A stretch of 62,892 nt of DNA from contig NZ_JAPDMV010000018.1 in NCBI RefSeq assembly GCF_026319305.1, positions 1 through 62,892 on the forward strand, read 5' to 3'. The notes below the pieces were generated by a model. That model did not search any database, had not been told where the DNA came from, and saw only the letters and a program-made list of their open reading frames with translations. A program made the position numbers and the translations under genes. Shown here one piece after another: positions 26,701-35,874 of this stretch. The first letter of the stretch is position 1. Every line of letters begins with the position of its first letter. The stretch comes from Methylophaga sp. OBS4. GTDB lineage: Bacteria; Pseudomonadota; Gammaproteobacteria; Nitrosococcales; Methylophagaceae.

Positions 26701-26820
26701 GATAAGGGGGCCAGAAGCCTGTCAGCGTTATGCTGGATCGGTTGTAAGTTCGCTTGTGCGGTTCAGTATTTGCTGCTTTTTTGCGCTAATAAAACGCCTG
26801 TTGACAAATGAAAGCTGTTC

Positions 26821-27591
26821 TCACCCGGCCAGCATTCCGCTTTGCTGCCGTTTATTGCGGGATTTACGGGCAATTTGTCGCCATAATTTTTTTGATGACG
26901 GCGATAGTCGGCATTCCCCGCGATAGGCTTTGAAAAAACGCAGTTTGTCTGTTAGCGACCAGGCATTACCAGTATGACGAAACAGCGTTGACAGATCCCT
27001 GATCATGGCGTGATGTTGCAACAACGTGCGCTTCATTTTCTCCAGATCGATGATTTTGATATCCCAGCCAGCAGCTGCTTGTCTGACAAAGATATGTTTG
27101 GGATAAAGGCAGTTATGCTGGAAATGATAATGATGCATCTGGTGGATGACCCCGGCGACTTTTGCAATCAAAGCATTTTTATCTTTTCCGGACAATGCAA
27201 CAGGATCTACGCTATCCAGACCCTGATAACCCTCAAGTGCTTTGGTGATTAAAATCGCCCGTTTTTCATGCACACCGAAATAGACCGGTTCAAGCGTAGG
27301 GATATTGTTCCGAGTCAACCTAAGAATATTGAAATATTCTTTCTGAAAAGTGGGAATGCCGCTTATCAGATGGTTCCAGGTTTTGGTGATGTGGTTTTCC
27401 TGGCGTTTAATAAAGACATTGATCTTGCCGCTGGCGGAATTCAGAGCATATTTGATCACTCCGCTCCAGCCGCCGCGGCGCACATTAGGCGGTTCAAACC
27501 AGTCTGATTTTACCGTCCATAAACGGCCAAAACTGTCCAGATCATCTTCATCCAGAGCATGGGGCTGGCTAAGGCTCGGCTTTTTTTCCAT
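26821..27591 (-). CDS. InaA-type LPS kinase-fold protein
   Basis: A 256-residue protein of the WaaP/InaA group. GGWSGVIKY and INVFIKRQEN form the nucleotide site. The catalytic loop reads HNCLYPKHIFV rather than HxD, as in other InaA-type proteins that I recall, and IKIIDLEKMK keeps the metal Asp. Its substrate is probably a core sugar, which is inference. It overlaps the start of the following membrane protein by 23 bp and belongs to a minus-strand run from the ZIP gene at 30.9 kb. Confidence 0.75.
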   Translation of the reverse strand: MEKKPSLSQPHALDEDDLDSFGRLWTVKSDWFEPPNVRRGGWSGVIKYALNSASGKINVFIKRQENHITKTWNHLISGIPTFQKEYFNILRLTRNNIPTLEPVYFGVHEKRAILITKALEGYQGLDSVDPVALSGKDKNALIAKVAGVIHQMHHYHFQHNCLYPKHIFVRQAAAGWDIKIIDLEKMKRTLLQHHAMIRDLSTLFRHTGNAWSLTDKLRFFKAYRGECRLSPSSKKLWRQIARKSRNKRQQSGMLAG

Positions 27592-29080
27592 CGCTGATCA
27601 CTCGATATACACTGGCTTGATTGTTACGTTTACTGGTTTCGTGGTAGATCAGCTCAAGTTGCATCTGCTCCAGCCTTGTTAATAAGTCCCGGTAACGTTT
27701 CTTTTCAACCACAATAACATAATCATAAGCCTGATAATATTTGAGGCCTCCCGGCCGATAATCCAGCGTTGCCTGTGATGGCCGGGTGTTGAAGTAGTAC
27801 TGGATGAATTCATCATTTGTCAGTACCCGGCTCTCTGCTGCCAGATTCTGGCCGGCCCAGATAGCGGTATTTTTAATATAGGCTTTTGAGCTGGTTGTGT
27901 GAAAAGTATCGATTACGCCCGCTAGAATGATCAAACTGCTCAGGCCAAACAGCCACCACTTTTTCTGTTGCCAGCTTTGTTCGATAAGTTGCGTCAGGCG
28001 GGGCAGGATTAACAAAAATACACCCACGATCGCCATGATGCAGTAGCGCGAAACAACAAAATAGTGTTTAAACAGGAAGGCCGTCAGAATCAGAATATTG
28101 ACGATGGTGAAATAGACAATGAGCCCACGCCATGGGATGCGGGGGGCTTGTTTTTGCTGCCAGACGGCAAGGCCCAGCAGTAACAGATAACTGATGGACA
28201 GACCTTTGAACAATTTGTAGAGCATCATCACCGACAGACCCGAAAACAGAATTAGTGTGCTGTAATCGGCGGAGAACGGGCTCAGAATTTCTTTTTCGAA
28301 TAGATTGAGCTTCTGCTTCAGTTGTTGCAGCTCCGATGCTTCGGTATTGAGATAGCTGAGATAGCTGCCAAGCTTGTCAAATGCCTGCACCCAGCCGCTA
28401 TAACTGAGACTGATCATGATCAGCAATATCGTCGCGGGAATAACAATCGAGTTAAGCTGCACCAGTTGCTTTAGCGCCGGTCTGCAAGGTTGCGTAACAA
28501 AGACATACAAAGGCATGGCAAGCAGAATGACTAAGCCTTCGACACGGAATAATACGGCGGTAATGACACTTAGTTGCCAAAATATGGCATGACGATGATC
28601 GGCATGCTCCAGAAAACGAATCAGCTGATATAGCGCCAGGCCGGAAAAAGCCCAATAACCAATATCGCGGATAATAAAATCACGATAGTCGTTTATGGTG
28701 TAAAAACTCAAAATCAGAATTGCAGCAATCAATACCTGCCTCAGATTAGGCAGAATACGGTGACTGATAAGCAGCAAGGCATCCGTAAACAATACAAACA
28801 AGACTGAGTTAATAGCACTTGCGGTTAATTCAAGTGGTGAAGACAAGAGTTTACTGATACAGGCGACAAGGATGGCAAACAAAGGCCAGTTGTAGATTTT
28901 CGCCATCGCTTCCAGGCCGCCATCCAGATAGGCCTGCGCCATTTCCATATACATCACGCCATCGCGGTTGATAACGTCATCAAAATAAAATGCTGCCACC
29001 GAAAACAGCAGGCTGATCAAAGCCGTTATCATTCGGATCTGGTTAAATCCTAACGGGAATTTAGCGTTGTGATGAATCAT
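27569..29080 (-). CDS. Integral-membrane glycosyltransferase (GT-C/ArnT-like)
   Basis: A 503-residue polytopic protein with about 10-11 hydrophobic segments between residues 15 and 400 and a soluble C-terminal part. The early DDVINRDGVMYMEMAQAYLDGG contains the acidic loop of GT-C enzymes that use polyprenyl-phosphate sugars. The ATG at 29080 is preferred; upstream sequence would lie inside waaF. It overlaps waaF by 20 bp. The sugar and target are unknown; the LPS core is likely from context. Confidence 0.75.
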   Translation of the reverse strand: MIHHNAKFPLGFNQIRMITALISLLFSVAAFYFDDVINRDGVMYMEMAQAYLDGGLEAMAKIYNWPLFAILVACISKLLSSPLELTASAINSVLFVLFTDALLLISHRILPNLRQVLIAAILILSFYTINDYRDFIIRDIGYWAFSGLALYQLIRFLEHADHRHAIFWQLSVITAVLFRVEGLVILLAMPLYVFVTQPCRPALKQLVQLNSIVIPATILLIMISLSYSGWVQAFDKLGSYLSYLNTEASELQQLKQKLNLFEKEILSPFSADYSTLILFSGLSVMMLYKLFKGLSISYLLLLGLAVWQQKQAPRIPWRGLIVYFTIVNILILTAFLFKHYFVVSRYCIMAIVGVFLLILPRLTQLIEQSWQQKKWWLFGLSSLIILAGVIDTFHTTSSKAYIKNTAIWAGQNLAAESRVLTNDEFIQYYFNTRPSQATLDYRPGGLKYYQAYDYVIVVEKKRYRDLLTRLEQMQLELIYHETSKRNNQASVYRVISDGKKAEP

Positions 29081-30116
29081 GAACAAGTTCTTGTATCTGC
29101 TGAATAACCCTATCAACGGAAAGATCCTGCATGCAACGGTGATGTCCTTCCGGACAATGACGCTGGAAGCAGGGGCCACAGTCAACCTCAATTTGAACAA
29201 TGCGGGCATTGTCCGCCAACGGGGGGGTGAATGCCGGTGATGTCGGGCCATAAACCGCCACTAGCGGGATTTGCAGCGCCGCGGCAATATGCATCAGTCC
29301 GGAATCGTTTGATACCACACAGTCAGCGCTACCCAGTAAATCAATTGCATCTTCCAGCTGTGTTTGCCCCGCCAGGTTGAACAGCTTGGATTGATACTCA
29401 GGCAGAATCTGAGAAAAAATCAGTTCGGCGCTGCCCCGGTCGGCTTTTGAGCCCAGAATCAGCACTTGCCAGTTTTCTGCTATCAGCCTGTTGGCGACTT
29501 CCGCGTAGTATTCCGGCGGCCATTGTTTTGCCGGACCAAACTCGGCGCCGGGGCAGAGCACGAGTCTTTTCTCATGCTGATTACGGACGGGATCGAATTC
29601 GGTTTTTACCGGCTTAGCCAGCATCAGCGGTGGCTGGTAACTGGGGGCGGCAGATGATTGTGAAGCCGGATACGCCAGTGATACAAAGCGCTGTACCATC
29701 ATCGGCAAAACATCTTTGTTCAAATTGCGGAGGTCATTAAGCAAACCATAACGCATTTCCCCCCGCCAGCCGGTGCGAACCGGAATATTGGCGAACCAGG
29801 GAATCAATGCAGATTTCCACGAGTTGGGTAACACAATCGCCTGATCATAATTTGCGGATCGGAGTTGATGCCCCAGTTGCTTACGCATTTTCCAGCTGAA
29901 TTTGCCATGACTGACCGGCATGCTGATCGCCTGATTTACTTCAGGCATTCGCTGTAACAGCGGTTTGGTCCAGTCCATGGCCAATACATCAATCTGAACC
30001 TCGGGATTGTCTGCTTTCAGTGCCCGGAACAAAGACTGCGCCATCACCATATCACCGACCCACGATGGGCCGATAATCAGTATTTTGCCGATGGTTCTGT
30101 GCTGCTGTTTGGACAT
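29061..30116 (-). CDS. waaF: LPS heptosyltransferase II
   Basis: A 351-residue GT9 enzyme that adds the second heptose to the inner core. KILIIGPSWVGDMVMAQSLF (near residue 11) is the WaaF-type N-terminus. ADCVVSNDSGLMHIAAALQIP near residue 255 is the donor site. The ATG at 30116 gives the family's usual length; longer in-frame versions run into the ZIP gene. It shares a run with the GT-C protein and InaA-type kinase downstream. Confidence 0.93.
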   Translation of the reverse strand: MSKQQHRTIGKILIIGPSWVGDMVMAQSLFRALKADNPEVQIDVLAMDWTKPLLQRMPEVNQAISMPVSHGKFSWKMRKQLGHQLRSANYDQAIVLPNSWKSALIPWFANIPVRTGWRGEMRYGLLNDLRNLNKDVLPMMVQRFVSLAYPASQSSAAPSYQPPLMLAKPVKTEFDPVRNQHEKRLVLCPGAEFGPAKQWPPEYYAEVANRLIAENWQVLILGSKADRGSAELIFSQILPEYQSKLFNLAGQTQLEDAIDLLGSADCVVSNDSGLMHIAAALQIPLVAVYGPTSPAFTPPLADNARIVQIEVDCGPCFQRHCPEGHHRCMQDLSVDRVIQQIQELVHDSSQR

Positions 30117-30120
30117 GGAC

Positions 30121-30927
30121 TCAGTGCAAAGTACTGTGAGCGACAAAAATAAAGATAACGCCGGCAGCAATTAACGAAATCTGCTGTAAGGTTTCTGATG
30201 GTTTGATGCGGGCATGCAGACCCGGGATCAGATCGGCTACAGCAATATAGATGAAGCTGGAGGCCGCGATCACCAGAATATAAGGCAGATAATGCTGCAT
30301 ATCGGCCAAAGCAAAATAAGCCAGCAAGGCGCCCGCCACGGTGCCGAGACTGGACAAGATGTTGAAATATAAGGCTTTGCTGCGGCTAAAGCCACTGTGC
30401 AGCAGAATCACAAAATCCCCCAGTTCCTGTGGAATTTCATGGGCCGCGATTGCCAACGCAGTGACAATACCCAGATGGATATCTGTCATAAAGGCCGCAG
30501 TGATAAGAATACCGTCGACAAAGTTATGGATGGTATCGCCAATCAGGATCAGCGAGCCTGCCGCTTGATGTTTGTGATTATGGCCGCCATGATGATCGGG
30601 ACGATCCAGTTCCGGAATATGCTCCTCGCCGTGATGCGTATGGCAGTGTCGCCATAACACCAGTTTTTCCAGCAGGAAGAAACTGAGCAAACCCAGCAAC
30701 AGCGTCAGACCGATTTCATGGGAATCAACCGTATACTGATGTTCAATGGCATGCGGGATTAAGCCGAGGAAGGACGCGCCGAGCAGGGCGCCGATTGCAA
30801 AACTGACCAGATGCGGTACCGCTATAGTGCGGTGATTACTGGATAACAGCAGAAACGAGGAGGCAATCAGGACGCTCAGCAGCCCTCCCAGCAAGCTGAA
30901 ACCGATGATCCAGGACAATAGTTCCAT
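30121..30927 (-). CDS. ZIP family metal transporter
   Basis: A 268-residue transporter, probably of zinc or other divalent metals. It has 7-8 hydrophobic helices and a His-rich loop (CHTHHGEEHIPELDRPDHHGG) between helices 3 and 4. HNFVDGILI and AAHEIPQELGDF are the helix IV and V metal-site motifs. ATG 30927 is chosen over a TTG at 30957. It precedes waaF by 4 bp, which may be chance rather than function. Confidence 0.9.
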   Translation of the reverse strand: MELLSWIIGFSLLGGLLSVLIASSFLLLSSNHRTIAVPHLVSFAIGALLGASFLGLIPHAIEHQYTVDSHEIGLTLLLGLLSFFLLEKLVLWRHCHTHHGEEHIPELDRPDHHGGHNHKHQAAGSLILIGDTIHNFVDGILITAAFMTDIHLGIVTALAIAAHEIPQELGDFVILLHSGFSRSKALYFNILSSLGTVAGALLAYFALADMQHYLPYILVIAASSFIYIAVADLIPGLHARIKPSETLQQISLIAAGVIFIFVAHSTLH

Positions 30928-30964
30928 ATCAAACCATAAGTAAAAATTAATCAGCAATGATACC

Positions 30965-31711
30965 TTATTTAGGCATCATCCAAATAACCGTTGCCATTCT
31001 GCCGGTTTGGCCATCGCGCCGATACGAAAAAAAGTGCTCAGGGTCTGAGACGGTGCATAAATCGCCACCAGAGACTTGCGTGATGCCTGTTTTGTTCAGG
31101 CGTTGTCGTGCCAGCTGAAAAATATCTGCCAGATAATGTTCGGCATCAGTCTGCCGGAATGCAACCGCCGCTTTATTATCAACACGGGTAAAAGCCTGAA
31201 AAACTTCACTGCCCACCTCAAACTGCTGCGGGCCAATGGCCGGTCCCAACCAAGCCAAGATGTTTTCATGCGGGCCGCGGAATTGCCGGACCGTATTTTC
31301 AATGACGCCGGCCAGCAAACCGCGCCAGCCAGCATGCACCGCGGCAATTTGTTGCCCGGCCTTATCACACAGTAAAACCGGCAGGCAGTCCGCAGATAGC
31401 ACGGTACAAACATGGCCGGGGATATCGGCAAAAATGGCATCCGCTTCACAGCCGCTGTACCAATTCTGGCTGTTAATCACTGTTGTGCCATGTTTTTGAG
31501 TTAACCACAAAGGATCAGCCGGCAAGCGGGCCATTTGCTTGAAACGCCGATGGTTTTGTTTGACCGCCTCCGGGGCATCGCCTACATGCGTACCCAGATT
31601 CAGCGAATCGAAAGGAGCTTGACTGACGCCGCCATGCCGGGTGCTGCAATAGGCACGGATATGAGCGGCAACAGGCCAGTCGGGTGTAATCAAGTCAGCC
31701 ACCGGCATCAT
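30965..31711 (-). CDS. pgeF: Peptidoglycan editing factor PgeF (YfiH, laccase-domain)
   Basis: A 248-residue protein of the Cu-oxidase_4 family that removes wrongly added L-serine from peptidoglycan precursors in E. coli; older annotations call it polyphenol oxidase. The metal-site residues are in STRHGGVSQ, LSADCLPVLL and AVHAGWRGL. It starts at ATG 31711 and overlaps the preceding gene by ATGA. A ZIP gene follows 37 bp later. Confidence 0.9.
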   Translation of the reverse strand: MMPVADLITPDWPVAAHIRAYCSTRHGGVSQAPFDSLNLGTHVGDAPEAVKQNHRRFKQMARLPADPLWLTQKHGTTVINSQNWYSGCEADAIFADIPGHVCTVLSADCLPVLLCDKAGQQIAAVHAGWRGLLAGVIENTVRQFRGPHENILAWLGPAIGPQQFEVGSEVFQAFTRVDNKAAVAFRQTDAEHYLADIFQLARQRLNKTGITQVSGGDLCTVSDPEHFFSYRRDGQTGRMATVIWMMPK

Positions 31712-32502
31712 CCCGGTAATCCGTCGAGATAACTGCGCCAACTATCGAATAAAGCCTTGTCCACTGCGGCACAGGTAGAACGTTGTTGCAGAGAATTGGT
31801 GAATAAGGCTTCACCTTCCAGCGTGCAGGCATAAGCGCCGGCTTCTGCGATGATCAACTGTGCTGCTGCATAGTCCCACAGCTGTTGGCCGCCATGTAAA
31901 TACAACTGAGCGCGGCCGGCAGCTATCCAGCACAGTTCCAATGCAACGGAACCCAGACTGCGTTGCGAGCCAAAAGGCCGTTCACTGACCAGGCGCGAAG
32001 CTATTGTTGCCGGCAGGCGTTTGAAATCGATAAGCGCAATGGATTGTTCCAGCGTTAAGCCGGTCTGTTCTGCCTGCAACGGGACATCATTAAGCCAGGC
32101 GCCTTGCCCTATTTTGGCGGTGAAACTTTCGTCCATAATGGGATCATAAACCAGCCCCAGGCTGACCTGACCATTTTCAATCAAAGCCAGAGAAATGGAA
32201 AAAAAAGGCAGACCGGATGCAAAATTACTGGTGCCGTCAATCGGATCCAGACACCATAAAAGCTGTCCGGAATCCAGCAGTTGCTGCTGTTGTTGCAGCG
32301 GCATTTCCTCGCCGAGCAAGGCAATATCGGGATACGCCTCAGCCAAAGCGGCAGTGAGCTGATGTTGCATAGCCTGATCAGCGATGGTGACAATACTGCC
32401 GTCTTTTTTGTACTGACGTTTAACGTTGTTGAATTGCGGCAGCAACGTGGTGTCAACCACATCCCTGACTAGCCGCTGTAAAAGCCTGAGGTCGATTTCC
32501 AT
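31708..32502 (-). CDS. Inositol monophosphatase family protein
   Basis: A 264-residue metal-dependent phosphatase. KKDGSIVTIADQAM (KDxS..T.AD), LLGEEM and the key WCLDPIDGTSNFASGLPFF bind metal and phosphate. LWDYAAAQLIIAEAG is the C-terminal Asp motif (WDxAAxxLI). Substrates might be inositol phosphate, fructose-1,6-bisphosphate or 3'-phosphoadenosine phosphate (CysQ-like). The start is ATG 32502. Only 11 bp upstream lies the end of a palindromic repeat element, so its promoter is inside or replaced by that element. Confidence 0.88.
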   Translation of the reverse strand: MEIDLRLLQRLVRDVVDTTLLPQFNNVKRQYKKDGSIVTIADQAMQHQLTAALAEAYPDIALLGEEMPLQQQQQLLDSGQLLWCLDPIDGTSNFASGLPFFSISLALIENGQVSLGLVYDPIMDESFTAKIGQGAWLNDVPLQAEQTGLTLEQSIALIDFKRLPATIASRLVSERPFGSQRSLGSVALELCWIAAGRAQLYLHGGQQLWDYAAAQLIIAEAGAYACTLEGEALFTNSLQQRSTCAAVDKALFDSWRSYLDGLPG

Positions 32503-32513
32503 GCGCCTGAGTA

Positions 32514-32782
32514 TATACCGAAACAACCTGGAAATGCGCGTATCAGAGTCCATGTAAACAGTCAGAACAAGGCGCCGCCTGCCGCGAAGGGCCACTCCCT
32601 TGGCAAAGGCTGTAACGCCGTGCTGACTGTTTACATGGGCTCCCACAGGGCGAGACAAGAAGCTGCCTTATTCTTTGCCATAACATCTTGCAAGAGAATA
32701 ACTATTGCTGCGATATTCTGGCAAAGAATAAGGCAGCTTCTTGTCTCGCTGATATCGTGCATTTCCAGGTTGTTTCGGTATA
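32514..32782. repeat. MITE-like palindromic element, copy A (269 bp)
   Basis: The ends are perfect 24-bp inverted repeats (32514-32537 and 32759-32782, beginning TATACCGAAACAACC). Inside, CATGTAAACAGTCAG and CTGACTGTTTACATG form a second dyad, and GAGACAAGAAGCTGCC and its complement form a third. No protein is encoded. A related copy lies at 41773-41958 in reverse orientation. It has no clear target-site duplication. It sits between the divergent inositol phosphatase gene and rsmE. Confidence 0.85.
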
Positions 32783-32869
32783 GCAGCGTCAATTAATTTT
32801 TTGATTCAATCCTGCGGCGACAATCTGTAAACTGCATAGACATTTCCTTTCGTCCAGATTGTTGATTAC

Positions 32870-33598
32870 ATGCGCATTCCCAGATTCTTTTGTCCTGAAC
32901 TCAGCCTGGAGCAGACTACTATCCTGCTGCCGGAGACGGTGCATCGCCATGCTATACAGGTATTGCGGCTGAAAACCGGTGCGGAGATCAGGCTGTTTAA
33001 TGGCGAGGGGCTGGAATATGAAGCCAGGCTGACCGAGGTGCAAAAGCGCCAATCTCAGGCGGAACTCGGGCAAAAACTGACAAAACAAGCCGAATCACCC
33101 CTTAATATCACCCTGCTGCAAGGCATTTCTCGCGGTGAGCGTATGGACTATGCGATACAGAAAGCGGTGGAGCTGGGCGTTAATACTATTATTCCCGTGA
33201 TCACAGAGCGTTGTAATGTGCAATTCAGTGGTGACAGGGCAGATAAGCGTTATGCACACTGGCATGGGGTGATGACCAGTGCCTGTGAGCAGAGTGGCCG
33301 TTGTTTTCTACCCACGCTGGCCGCTGTGACCACGCTAGATACGGTGATCAACCAGGCTGACAGTGATTTGAAACTGGTGCTTGATCCGGAAGCAAATACC
33401 GGATTCGGTCAGTTGCAAAAGCCCCGAAATCTGACGCTGCTTATCGGTCCCGAGGGTGGGCTGACAAACATTGAAATAGCGCAGGCTCAAACCGGTGGAT
33501 TCACTGCCGTCCAATTTGGGCCACGTATCCTCAGAACGGAAACTGCCTCTACCGCCGCACTGGCTGTGGTGCAGACGTTATGGGGAGATCTTGGATGA
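32870..33598 (+). CDS. rsmE: 16S rRNA m3U1498 methyltransferase
   Basis: A 242-residue SPOUT methyltransferase acting on U1498 in the 30S decoding region. It has an N-terminal PUA-like domain (about 1-70) and a knotted C-terminal domain with LLQGISRGERMDYAIQKAVELG, PVITERC, LLIGPEGGLTNIE and FGPRILRTETA. Order and length fit E. coli RsmE. The stop overlaps the next gene by ATGA. Confidence 0.95.
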   Translation: MRIPRFFCPELSLEQTTILLPETVHRHAIQVLRLKTGAEIRLFNGEGLEYEARLTEVQKRQSQAELGQKLTKQAESPLNITLLQGISRGERMDYAIQKAVELGVNTIIPVITERCNVQFSGDRADKRYAHWHGVMTSACEQSGRCFLPTLAAVTTLDTVINQADSDLKLVLDPEANTGFGQLQKPRNLTLLIGPEGGLTNIEIAQAQTGGFTAVQFGPRILRTETASTAALAVVQTLWGDLG

Positions 33599-33906
33599 AT
33601 GAGAGCGGCATCATTATTATTATATTGGCCGCTATCGGCTGGTTGTGGTGGGACAGCCGCGGTGCGGCCGAACGGGCGACCCTGTCTGCCAAAACCTATT
33701 GCAGCAATGCCGGTGTCAGTTTTCTCAACGATACGGTGGCCTGGAAGAAAATCCGTCTCAAACGCAATCGGGCAGGCCGGGTGCAGCTGCAGCGTACCTA
33801 TTTTTTTGAATTTGCCAGTGACATGCAACAGCGCTATCGTGGCGAAATAGTCATGCTGGGAAAAAAAGTGGAGTCAGTCAGTCTGGATGCTTTTCGCATT
33901 AGCTGA
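33595..33906 (+). CDS. DUF3301 family membrane protein
   Basis: A 103-residue protein with one N-terminal membrane helix (about residues 4-20, IIIIILAAIGWLWW) and a basic C-terminal domain. YCSNAGVSFLNDTVAW and YFFEFASDMQQRYRGEIVMLG match DUF3301, whose function is unknown. The start at 33595 overlaps the rsmE stop (ATGA), so it is coupled to rsmE. Confidence 0.85.
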   Translation: MNESGIIIIILAAIGWLWWDSRGAAERATLSAKTYCSNAGVSFLNDTVAWKKIRLKRNRAGRVQLQRTYFFEFASDMQQRYRGEIVMLGKKVESVSLDAFRIS

Positions 33907-33939
33907 CGGTCAACAGCCCCTGGAGGGAAAGGAAATCTT

Positions 33940-34989
33940 ATGCATATCAAAAAGGCTTTAGTGGTGGATGATTCGCGGGTAGCGAGAATGACGCTAGGTA
34001 AACTGCTTAAGGCGCAAGACTTCGAACTGACTGAACTGGGTAGCGGAGAAGAAGCAGTCAGCTGGTTGCAAGCGGCTGAGCATGAACCGGACATTATTTT
34101 TATGGATGTGATGATGGATGGCATGGACGGACTCACCGCTACCCGTCAAATCAAGTCCAACCCCCGCTTGGCTCGGATTCCGGTGGTGATTTGCACCGGT
34201 AATGAGAGTGAGGCGGATCTGGACAAAGCGCTGGCTACCGGCGCTGTGGCGGTATTATCAAAGCCGCCGGCTGCCGAGGCTTTAACCGCTGTGCTCAATG
34301 ATGTGAGCAGCCGGCTTGAAACAGCTGATATCAGCGCAGAAGCAGGAGAGGAAACACCTGTTGCAGCCGGTATTGATGAGCAGGTGTTATTCGCTAAACT
34401 GATGCAATCGATACAGCAACAGTTTTTACCTGATTTGCATCGGCAACTGCGGGAAACCGCTGAAGACATCAGCCGTCAGGTTGCCGAACAAACCGCCGCG
34501 GAGGCCAGCAATAAACATGTTCAGATCCTGATTCCGGAAATCAGCCGTCAGGTCAGTGAATCTGCGTTAAGCAGTATTCAGGAACTGAAAGGCGAACTGT
34601 CAATACAAGCCCAAGAGCTGGTTTCACGCACGGCTGCGCAGGCAGTGGATAAAGCGTTTCAGGATTACGGCCTCACTGAAAAATTGATGGTTGCTTTGCG
34701 CAGTGAAGGTGCTGAGTGGCTGAAAAAACAGCAACAACCCCTGCGCGATGCTGTGCAACAACAGCTACATGATGATTTGACGCCGGCGATTGACCGTTAC
34801 CTGGAGCAGCAGCTGAACGTGCGTTTACAGCCGTTGGTGAAAAGCCAGTTGAGCGATGTACAGGCAGAGCTTGAAAATAAACAGCTAGATCAGTTGTCTC
34901 AACTACAAGCACAATTGACCCTGCAACGTAATATCAGTTTCGGTGCTGCGGGTGTGGCCGTGCTGGCCTTGATTATTGCCTTCATCTGA
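33940..34989 (+). CDS. Response regulator with helical stalk and C-terminal membrane anchor
   Basis: A 349-residue protein. The CheY-like receiver (about 4-125) has D10, D11, the phospho-acceptor D56, T86 and K108, all intact. A long, Gln- and Glu-rich helical region follows (about 130-325) and ends in a single hydrophobic helix (about 331-349), so the receiver would be tail-anchored in the inner membrane. There is no DNA-binding or enzymatic domain, and no histidine kinase is adjacent. GGAGGGAAAGG lies before the ATG. The overall architecture is unusual. Confidence 0.8.
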   Translation: MHIKKALVVDDSRVARMTLGKLLKAQDFELTELGSGEEAVSWLQAAEHEPDIIFMDVMMDGMDGLTATRQIKSNPRLARIPVVICTGNESEADLDKALATGAVAVLSKPPAAEALTAVLNDVSSRLETADISAEAGEETPVAAGIDEQVLFAKLMQSIQQQFLPDLHRQLRETAEDISRQVAEQTAAEASNKHVQILIPEISRQVSESALSSIQELKGELSIQAQELVSRTAAQAVDKAFQDYGLTEKLMVALRSEGAEWLKKQQQPLRDAVQQQLHDDLTPAIDRYLEQQLNVRLQPLVKSQLSDVQAELENKQLDQLSQLQAQLTLQRNISFGAAGVAVLALIIAFI

Positions 34990-35006
34990 AACTTGTTGCC
35001 CTGCGG

Positions 35007-35843
35007 ATGACTTATACTCTGCGCGACGCGGTTGAATTCGGCCGCGCACAGCTTGCTGGCGGCGTGAGCCCGGATATTGATGTGCAAATGCTGCTTTGTC
35101 ATGTAATGCAGTGTTCTGCGACCAGATTACATACCTTCCCTGAAGCCGAGATGACTTCGCAACAGTGGCAACAGTTTTTGCAGTTGATTGCGGCGCGAAA
35201 GCAGGGACGGCCGATAGCGCATCTGACCGGCACCCGCGGTTTCTGGACGCTGGATTTAGCGGTAAACGAATCGACATTGATTCCAAGAGCGGATACCGAA
35301 CTGCTGGTGTCTCTGGCATTGAGTAAGCTGCAGCCCGGCATGCGGGCAGTGGATTTGGGCACCGGCAGCGGGGCCATTGCGCTGGCACTGGCGGCAGAGC
35401 GTCCGGATGTGTATATGCTGGCTACAGACTTTTCCTGGCCTGCTCTGCAACTGGCGCAACTTAATGCTGCCCGGCATCAGATCAGCAATGTAGCTTTTCT
35501 GCAAATGTCGTGGCTGGGCGGTTTTAAACCTCGTCAGTTTGATTTGATTGTTTCCAATCCGCCTTATATTGAAGCGGCTGATCCGCATCTTTTGCAGGGA
35601 GATGTGCGATTCGAACCGCTGTCAGCGTTAATTTCCGGTGCGGATGGACTCAATGATATCCGCCAGATTGTGGCGCAGGCCCGAATCTGTTTGAAACCAG
35701 GTGGCTGGCTGCTGGTGGAACATGGTTTTGATCAATCCGAACGGGTGCAAACGGTTTTTGCCGATGCCGGATTTGAAAATATCAGTGCTCATCAGGATCT
35801 GGGTGGTCAAGACCGGGCAGTGATGGGGCAACTGACGTTATAA
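35007..35843 (+). CDS. prmC: Release factor glutamine methyltransferase
   Basis: A 278-residue HemK-type methyltransferase that methylates the GGQ glutamine of RF1 and RF2. It has a helical N-terminal domain (about 1-75), the SAM-binding AVDLGTGSGAIAL near residue 115, and the catalytic VSNPPYI near residue 185. It is 17 bp after the receiver gene and may be in its operon. The pair with an E1-like gene downstream is common in gammaproteobacteria as I recall. Confidence 0.95.
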   Translation: MTYTLRDAVEFGRAQLAGGVSPDIDVQMLLCHVMQCSATRLHTFPEAEMTSQQWQQFLQLIAARKQGRPIAHLTGTRGFWTLDLAVNESTLIPRADTELLVSLALSKLQPGMRAVDLGTGSGAIALALAAERPDVYMLATDFSWPALQLAQLNAARHQISNVAFLQMSWLGGFKPRQFDLIVSNPPYIEAADPHLLQGDVRFEPLSALISGADGLNDIRQIVAQARICLKPGGWLLVEHGFDQSERVQTVFADAGFENISAHQDLGGQDRAVMGQLTL

Positions 35844-35874
35844 TGGCTAATTTTAAAAGCAACCTTTGTTATTG

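Noticed and set aside
32503..32658. N-terminal extension of the inositol phosphatase and of a small frame near 41.9 kb
   Set aside because: The extra residues are translated from the two copies of the palindromic element; the conserved proteins start after it.
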